Source of the DNA: Sabethes cyaneus
Lineage: Eukaryota > Arthropoda > Insecta > Diptera > Culicidae
Assembly: GCF_943734655.1 (NCBI RefSeq)
Contig: NC_071355.1
Coordinates: 220,582,527-220,646,526 of the forward strand
Reading direction: 5' to 3'
Length of the DNA: 64,000 nt
Shown: one piece after another, positions 56,526-64,000 of the stretch
Numbering within the stretch: the stretch's first letter is position 1
Layout: the number at the start of each line of letters is the position of its first letter
Notes under the pieces: model-generated
The model's input: the letters and a program-made list of their open reading frames with translations, nothing else
Databases searched by the model: none
What the model was told of the DNA's origin: nothing
Made by a program: the position numbers and the translations under genes

Positions 56526-59500
56526 ACTTAATATTACAATAATCTATATTGCTTCATAATTCACTGTCAAGAGTTGTATATGATGACACGCGCGACTGTA
56601 AAACAACTTATTGTTCACCTTTTGACACAGGGTATGTTACTGCTTCGTCGTAATTGCCTATTCCCGTCCTATCCAACACAAATTATTAAAAATATCAGCA
56701 TTTTTATGACATATAATGCAAAACTAGTTATTCCCAAATATTTTAGTTTTTTGTCTATCAGACTTGATCAATCAATGTGAGCTGAGATCTATTTAAATGC
56801 TTTTTATCCTTAAGAAGTCCTACCAGCCAAATTTCCTACGTTTTTTCGTGCGACGAAGAAGAACATGTCGACTAATCGTTTTAATTTCCGTCATTCATAA
56901 ATGAAAATAACTCACGCAAGGCATTGTCGTTATTCTACAGCCAGGAAAACTAGCCTGACCTGCAGAAATTTTGCAGAATAACATTTGTCATGCCGTCCTA
57001 CACAAACACATGCGCGTTAGCTTCGTAAGCATTGTTATGATTTTTAGTTCGGACGATGAAAAATTTTGATGGACGAATTTTAAAACGGTACGACGAATTT
57101 GATAAATAAAGTCAGTTGCGTAATTTCAATAATATGATTTAATAATCACTTTTCAGTGATTTCTAAGTTCACGAATCGGAAGGTAAGTGTGTTTTAGTCA
57201 AATCAGCACATGAACTTTTGGAGTATTCATTAAATCCATCCAACAAATGATGAAAATTAGAATGGCTTTACTTACTACGACGGGAATTAGAAATAAACCC
57301 TACTCTACCATTGTGCAATTCCAACGTAAAATTGACATGCACACGATGAACTTTCTATTGCGATCTTGTGTTATCTGTGTTATAGTCTCTTTTCGGCTAC
57401 TTTAGCATCTCGGTATCTCTCTCTCTGCTCTGGTTTGTCATCTTTGCAGTCAATATGTGACTTCTGGCTCGATTCTTCTGCACCAGTAGTTCCAAAAACC
57501 CCAAAACTCGCGTATTGTACTGATCATGTCGTGGATGTGTCTCTAGTGTACCAAAACCAATGTTGTGAATCGAACGAGAAGTCAACCATGCCTACTCACA
57601 TGCGTTTTAGAGTGTGAGAAACATAGCATTCAACGCTTACGCCGCACACGCAGGCATAAAAGAAAGGCGGCGTAAAAGAAACGGTGCTGTGTGCAGACAT
57701 TCTGCTACCCACACACTCGCGCACGCACATCCTCACATCATCGTCCTGCATAGCTTATTCCCCAGTCAAAAAACTTGTGAGGAATCAGTTGCCCCTGAGT
57801 CTGGTGGCGCACTGGGATACAAATTTTGCATTTCTTTTTCTTCTTCTTCTTCTTCTTCTTCTTCTTCTTCATCTTCGCCCTCGATTCTACTCATGGGCGG
57901 GAGTATGAGCCGTCGCAAATGATCGGTATCAGTAGATCGGGCTGCAAGCGACGACTGTAACTGTTAGCTAAACACAAACATGCAAAAACTCGTTGCAGTG
58001 CAATTAGACCACACGAGTGTGGGCTTCGCAACACTGCAAAACAACAAATTTCTTAATTCAGCCGCCCGCTCCGGATCAAACGCTGTCGTGAGCCGCTCCG
58101 ATCCCCGGAGTACAACCGCGCACTTAGTCGCGGAATCGTCAAGCCACCAAGAACCTTCTCCAATATGGGACGCTCAAGGCTAACAAGGCTATTCCTCGTT
58201 GCTACACTCAGCGTTCGCATGAGTGCCGCCTTCCCTGTCGGTATATGACCTTAATTTCCATCTCAATTGTTTACATCTCCTTTAGTTGAATAAGTTTTTA
58301 ATAATTTGTATTGAAGTTTTCCGAGTATACCTACGTGAAGGCTCTAGATAAAGTAAAGTGGTAGGTCTTTTTCCTAGCAGTTTTCCTCGTTTATTCAAGA
58401 GCAAAAAATAAGGTCATTCTTACATGTTTGACTTCTAAAAGCCGGTTCTATTGTCTGTTGTCGTCAGTATATATGAAAATACTGTTTATATGAAAATGGA
58501 AAAGTGACAAACTAGATAGAGAATTTAGCCCGTAAAACTCAGGACACACGTTATATTCTACTTGTTTGTTTATCGAATAACTCACTAACTGCTACCCCTA
58601 GACGGTCACTAGGAAATTAATTTGCGACAAAACGCTGTCTACTTACATTCCAGTACATTTCAACTAATAGAATGTATTGCAACTCTCTTGCAGTCGTACT
58701 CACCCTCACCCTCCTTCACTCGCATCACTTGACACACACACACATTCCCTGTTGACATAACATTCTAGCATGAATGTACCTAGGGCTGTTGAAACTCGAT
58801 CATCTGCGAAGTACTTTGGCACACATTTCTCTTCCCTCCCAGCGAAATTGCATTGTTCCCGCAGCTCCTAACGTTGTCACGTAGTTCTCCGCATAACACT
58901 ATAAAGAGTTACCTATACCTGTAATGGCGCAGGGTGCAACAACTCATTGTACTGCTCGAAACGCTTGTGTATACTAAATATCTCGCATCCACTGTGTTCT
59001 GTGTTGTGTTGTGTTCGACGAGGTCGACAGGGGAATAGTACACGACGAGCACACAACGCCTCGCTAAACAAAATGACATCCTTTTCACAACACAGTTCCT
59101 TCCAATCACAGCGCCGCGTACCTTTGAGCCGGGTTGATGTGGGAAATGATGAATGGAATGTCTTAAACCGAATCGCTCGCAACCTCCCATCCATCCCGGT
59201 GAGCTTCCATTCGTTCGTTCGTTCGTTCGCGGGCTGGTTCTGAGACACACCTTTACAGGCTGTACTTTGCCCAAACTGGTGCTTTGGCAGCAAAATGTGT
59301 AGCGAACCAGCTGAATGGGTTTCAATTTGCGAAGTGATTTTTTTCCTAGTTCGATTCTTTTCCAATTCTGAAACGGTGAAACCGCAAGGTGGAACATTTT
59401 TGGTCATTTGAACGATTTTGAAGATATTGTATCAAACCATCTCCGCCGTACGGTAACTGTTTGCCCACCGCCGCCGCCCGCACACCGGGTTTGGATGAAA

Positions 59501-60493
59501 CATGTGCAGAAGTCTATTCAAATGAAACCTGTGTGTTGGGACTTCGGTTCCGCGCTGAATCACAGCATTCTAAATTGAAGAAAAAGTGGCGAGAGAGAGA
59601 CAGACAGACAGAGACAGAAAGGGCAAACATTCGAATGAGAGTTAAATTTACGTTGTGCGGAGATGATTGAAAGTTTTTGCTTTCCTTGCATCGTCGGACG
59701 ATCCTGTGAGAAGAGGTAGATTGCTGCTAGCTAGCTGCGTGCTGTTTTCTTATGTGTGTACATTTGTTCCTTGCACGAGGGACGAACCTTACGTACCGGA
59801 ACGCGGGTTCGCCTCTCACCGGTTGGGAACCCGCTTTTCAAAACACATAATCATGATTCATCAATAAATTGCTTTTCGCTGATAGCGTCGTTGTGATTCA
59901 ATACCGAACGGAAGAATATCCACCTTCTGCGGAAGGTAGAATTTCCTTTTTTTTTTGTTGTTATCGTTGAATAAAATAGTAGGGATCGTTCGTTGAAATA
60001 TATACAAAATGATTGCTTCAATCCAATAACAATTGCTCAAATAAAGTGTGCTGAATGTACTTGATTTGGTGAATTATTTGATTATTAGATCATGGCAAAA
60101 GGTTTTCTATGTCATAGAATTGTGAGTAATAGTCCGAAATTGCTAAGGGAATAGAAGGAAAACCAATTTATCGAGTTAAATGGAGCTTGATTTTCTATAT
60201 GTTTCCTTACACAGAAATTTTAGAGAAGATTAGTTTCGGTTTGTTTACAGTGAACTGGTTTCGTTTGGTATATCAATCCAAAACTTTTTAATGGCAGTAC
60301 CATAGAAATGTTACCATAATGGAGTCACTTGGTTGTTAGTATTCATTCGAGAAAAAGTTGCAAAATCTCTTGCATTTTTCATCTTTCAGAGTAAAAGAAA
60401 TGAAATTTTAGTCCAGCAATCCATAGATTGGAATTTCAATTTCAACGCAAGTTTTAATCAAATCTATAGTTGCAAGTATTGATTACGGTTCCC
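56526..60493. other. No recognisable gene; simple repeats only
   Basis: This holds a (ttc)n microsatellite at about 57836-57876, a cacacacaca run near 58733-58745, a (ttcg)n run near 59210-59230 and a cagacagacagagacaga run near 59600-59625. Two minus-strand open stretches of 162 and 164 codons overlap in different frames at 58909-59407 and have no recognisable motif. Confidence 0.45.
57836..57876. repeat. (TTC)n microsatellite
   Basis: About twelve TTC triplets. Such runs form the tails of LINEs in this window (as GAA on the coding strand), but no LINE sequence adjoins this one. Confidence 0.9.
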
Positions 60494-60736
60494 ATGGGTA
60501 AGAACTCGAAGGGGAAAGCAACCACCATCCGGAAGGTCCGTCCAGTCGTTCAGTCCGATATCATTCACAGTCATGTAACCCCGCAAGATCCAACCGATGA
60601 TGATGCCATTTCTGGAATGAACCTGTCAGAACTCGATGAGCCGTTTGTATTTCTTGGCATGCGTCAGAAAAAAAATCTATCCCTGGCTGGGATTTCCAGA
60701 ATTGGCAGAGCAGAGTGCACATCCGAATCCAACAAG
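60494..60736 (+). CDS. Unidentified short open frame, possible gene or element fragment
   Basis: An ATG in a good context (cccatggg) opens 80 codons beginning MGKNSKGKATTIRKVRPVVQ and running through TPQDPTDDDAISGMNLSEL and EPFVFLGMRQKKN. The start is basic, and the middle is acidic and polar, unlike the low-complexity or repeat-driven open frames elsewhere. After GISRI the adjacent frame continues (ELAEQSAHPNPTSRTGV), so a frameshift is possible. I do not recognise a family. It could be a first exon, a retroelement gag-like remnant or chance. No splice site is compelling. An upstream in-frame ATG at 60470 would add eight residues. Confidence 0.25.
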
Positions 60737-61528
60737 TAGAACCGGGGTGCGTACCAATGCATGTACTATTCCTAGAACATGCAAGCATTCACATTCGTAA
60801 CCGTACCACAAACACTGCCGACGTAATAGTCCACAGTCATGAAAAGATGGCAGGGCCTCCAGCCTTTTCAGCTGTTAGGAGTGTACCTATTATTTTCATC
60901 TGAATAAGAACTTGTCTGTCGACAGTTTGCCTCTCTCCTGCATAATCTATAATATAACGCATGCAGCAGACATACCCAGCACACAGATGCACAGAGGGGC
61001 CGGGCCGGACAAAAATGCCAAAATCGATTTTCGATTTTTATTGTTTTCATATTTTTTCTTAAATGTACTATCATTGAACATATATATGCCAAATTTTTAA
61101 GTAAATCGAGTAAAAACTAAAGCTTGTAGAATTTTTTGAAGATACCAAAGTCAGTGAAATGTGTTGAAATTCGCCATGCGAAAACTTTACACCCTTTGAT
61201 ATTGAATTCGTTTTAGTTAGTTTAAAATATCGAACACCAGTCCATGCAAAGATGTGTTTTGATAGGAAATTTTCTTGGGAATCCAATGGAATTTTTAGAT
61301 TTTACAAAACATCATTTTTATAAAAGTTACAATATAAAATACACGTTATTATTTGATTTTTAAACAGTGTTTCGGTCTGTAGGACGCCATCTACTTAGGA
61401 GTGCATACTAGTGCATCGACCGCTCATGTTTCATTTTACAGGAAATTTTGTCTAGTTTTCAAAAATCATAGTGGCATCTTGCGCCGTTCTGCGCCAAGGT
61501 CTCAAATTTGATGAATTCTGAACAAGGT
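60737..61528. other. No recognisable gene
   Basis: Nothing that I can support. Confidence 0.5.
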
Positions 61529-61885
61529 TGGCACGATCACTTTGACTCAATTCATATTCATTTGACAGTACCGTCTTGTAGTACGTCGCACTTGTAGAGC
61601 TAGTTATTATCTACAATTTTGCTGAATAAAGCAGGGTTGTATCTTTTGTATTCACTGTGCTACAATGCTGCTGCCCTGTTGGTAGTCAAGTGAACGTTCA
61701 TTTGGTTACCAACGGGGTAGTAACCATATAGTACCTTAAATACAAAAGATACTGCCTAGCTTTATTCAGCAAGTTTGAAGATAATAACTAGCTCTACAAA
61801 TGCCCCATATGTAACTTTTTCAGATTCTGCTTGATTGAGACGGTACTGTCAAATGAATGTGATTTGAATCAAAATGATTGTGCCA
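61529..61885. mobile_element. Small foldback MITE related to the 44131-47772 element
   Basis: The ends tggcacgatcactttgactc and gaatcaaaatgattgtgcca are inverse. The arms continue for about 150 bp (catttgacagtaccgtct; tagagctagttattatct; gctgaataaagc; tatcttttgtatt), each with an inverse partner. Ends and arm order match the outer parts of the large foldback element, so it looks like an internally deleted derivative. Confidence 0.85.
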
Positions 61886-63425
61886 TGCCTGATTCTTTAA
61901 TATTTCTTTATCATCTTAAATATCTGAAATCGAATGAAATCTTTCTATGATTCATATGTCGCTTCCATATTAGGTCATTACTTTTGTTATCCATCAATAT
62001 CTTTCAAGTTGCATCAAAATTTCAAGTATAGCAAGAAACACTATAGCCAAAAAAACAGTTTTAATCTGTTTCAAAACATACGTGAATATGAAATAATACT
62101 TCAAATTGAAACACAGTTATGTATTGGAAACATGAGCTTGCCCAATTTATTTTAATTTTAGTAGTTTAGTTTGTTGTAAAACACTCAGTATACATAAAAT
62201 GTATATGCAGAAAAATAAAATATATGATTTACAGTGTTAATATTTTTTTAATCAACCCTAGACGTTCATATGATAATTTTAGAACATTTTAGATGCAAAA
62301 ATCAGATTCAGCGACCCAAAATTACTCTTAGGTGGCATTTTCAACATCTTTGGACAACTTTTTTATTTTTGTCCAGCTTTTGTATGGAGAGGATCCACTG
62401 TGAGATGGCATCAGTCGACATTTGACAAAAGTTGTACCTATATTCCATACAACAAAAGTATAAACAAAGTGAATCAATTACTAAATATGCTGTCTATCAT
62501 TCCGTCTTAAAAATGTTAAATTTTCATTGCTGTGATTTGAAGGTCACAGAAAGGGGACGAATGCATTTATTGTTCTTTTTTTTCCTCTGAGTCGTTCTAC
62601 TTCCGTCGGAGTCGGAGAAAGGTGGGTTGTCATGCTGACAAAGCGGCGAAAATGGCAGTATGCAAAAGAGTACAATTTGAAGGATTTATGCGTCGTCGGT
62701 TGGAATGTTTTCCGCTATATTTATTTTGTTGTCTGTGCAATGGCAATGGTACCCATAGCTCTCCGGAGCTGGCGCGCGCGTTGTTGAAACTGCACTAGGA
62801 AATGGCAACAAATTCCATACTCGAGCAGTAGCGGTTCGGCGCGCAATGACGGAAGGAGGATTACATTCGCTGACGGCTGCTACTGCTGCTGCTGTTGCTG
62901 CATCATCAATTCCCCGACAATATGAGATGTTGTCTGGGTTAGCGTAAGCAGAAAATAATCGCGCAATGATCTGTAAGTCTCCGATTCAGTGCAGGATTAG
63001 AGGATGAAGTGCATGAATGATATCTATAGACAATAGATGTGGCTTTGATAATCACACTTTCTATGCAAACTGATGAAATTCATACGGTTACACAGCTGTA
63101 ACTCCCGGGTGATTAATTAGGAACGTAAAGTTTGCAAAATGGGTAAACTATGGTACATGTTCCCAAGCGTGTGTTTGTGTTCGTGTACAAATAATCCCGG
63201 CTCAAGCTAATCCAATAATCTTTAATACCTATTGAAACTAACCATATCATTATAACTGTTAATATTTGGCAGGGCAATCTTCGGAGCAATTTATCAAGAT
63301 TGAAATTTGATGTCTTCCCGACGTTTCGACACTTTGTTGGTGTCTTTTTCAAGGGGTACTGTGGTAAAATAAATTTATAATATTATTTTTAAGTTGCTTA
63401 CATAGATTTCCATTTACCCTCATAT
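61886..63425. other. No recognisable gene
   Basis: AT-rich. Near 62870-62900 there is a short (gct)n run, and at 63314-63358 a ccgacgtttcgacac...gtgtctttttcaagggg signature shared in inverse with 25533-25572. Confidence 0.45.
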
Positions 63426-63429
63426 CATT

Positions 63430-63940
63430 TAGTCTTTTGCTCTGTTGTTATTACGGTCATGGAGGGTAGTAGTTGGTTCTTTGCTGACAATAGGTGTGGT
63501 TACGCTTTCGCCGGGCATTCTGACCACGTGCCCAGACCACCGCGGCCTGCCACGTTGCACTACCTTCACTATGTCAGCATATTTGTATACTTGGTACAGC
63601 TCGTGATTCATGCGTCTGCGCCACACTTCATTTTTCATTTCGCAACCAAGTATAGATTGCAGAGTTTTACGCTCAAAAGCCCCAAGCACTCGTCGATCAG
63701 CTTCCATTAGCGTCCATGATTCGTGTCCGTAAAGAGCCCCCGGGAGGATTAGTGTTCTGTAGAGCGCCAGTTTTGTGCGAATTTGCCAACTACGAGACTT
63801 CAGCTGGCTACGTAATCTGTAGAAAGCCCGATTCACGGTTGCAACTCGTCGTTTCACTTCGCGGCTTACATCGTTATCACATGTCCTCCAGAAATAACGA
63901 CGGTCGAGCATCTGTGGGTAGCGATATCGACTCAACCTGA
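63430..63940 (-). pseudogene. LINE (second subfamily) C-terminal fragment
   Basis: One open stretch of about 168 codons on the minus strand reads REVKRRVATVNRAFYRLRSQ, then TKLALYRTLILPGALYGHES, WTLMEADRRVLGAFERKTLQ, SILGCEMKNEVWRRRMNHEL, YQVYKYADIVKVVQRGRPRW and SGHVVRMPGESVTTPIV. This is the domain following RT in the same subfamily as the copy at 52865-55130, and it shows that copy's original order. The RT core and endonuclease are absent; the sequence to the right (63940-64000) no longer matches. The open frame is long for a relic, so this copy may be relatively young, but it has no catalytic part. Confidence 0.82.
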
Positions 63941-64000
63941 AACGGTTTTTATCTGTGTCGTTTATTTTCCACCAGACCGCATCAATGACAGCAGCATAAT

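Noticed and set aside
62868..62905. A CTG/CAG run as a polyglutamine exon
   Set aside because: The run is very short and imperfect, and the flanking frame has no supportable exon.

Overview
This window looks like intergenic or large-intron DNA from an insect, most likely a mosquito or another nematoceran dipteran. It is AT-rich, has long stretches with no coding signal, and is crowded with broken transposable elements. The host inference rests on a D37E (ITmD37E-type) mariner-like transposase, a lineage first described from mosquitoes, and on tRNA-derived SINEs resembling those I know from culicine mosquitoes. No database search was possible, so the species is not named. I see no rRNA, tRNA, CRISPR or bacterial-style gene.

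The only host protein-coding segment I can support strongly is one exon (49371-49923, +) of a TMTC gene (transmembrane and TPR-repeat-containing ER O-mannosyltransferase), with clear acceptor and donor splice sites. Its partner exons were not found, so much of the window may be intron of this gene, which is an inference. A weak coding candidate of unknown identity lies at 60494-60736.

Layout. 1-2.5 kb: LINE fragment with a MITE inside, then scraps of a BEL/Pao integrase and a D37E transposase. 2.5-7.3 kb: no recognisable gene, with a more GC-rich patch at 5.0-6.2 kb. 7.35-11.07 kb: a minus-strand LINE carrying a Transib-like element and, head-to-head, a second LINE copy. 11.2-11.7 kb: minisatellite with a CT run. 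15.1-17.2 kb: a Jockey/CR1-like RT fragment abutting a LINE. 17.3-19.4 kb: an element built on a 143-bp tandem repeat. 19.7-21.4 kb: a pyrimidine tract. 24.4-27.6 kb: LINE and D37E transposon. 27.7-30.0 kb: a TIR element holding a LINE scrap, a palindromic MITE and a SINE. 30.7-33.7 kb: three non-autonomous DNA elements. 34.2-38.3 kb: LINE, inverted repeat with SINE-like sequence, and an intact-looking SINE. 39.8-40.7 kb: foldback element. 40.9-44.06 kb: 26-bp minisatellite. 44.1-47.8 kb: large foldback element containing a hAT MITE, another MITE, a minisatellite and a LINE fragment. 49.4-49.9 kb: TMTC exon. 50.8-55.1 kb: three LINE copies, one nested in another. 55.1-56.5 kb: second 143-bp repeat locus. 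56.5-64 kb: mostly featureless, with a small foldback MITE and a LINE fragment at the edge.

The main interest is layered mobile-element history that can be read directly from target-site duplications: 10 bp for a LINE, 13 bp for each of two SINEs, 8 bp for hAT, 5 bp for Transib-like, and TA for two MITE insertions. I did not find a convincing new gene system. The best candidates for undescribed biology are structural: the trimeric (about 429 bp) higher-order organisation of the 143-bp repeat, the 3.1-kb 26-bp minisatellite, and the 3.6-kb minisatellite-bearing foldback element.
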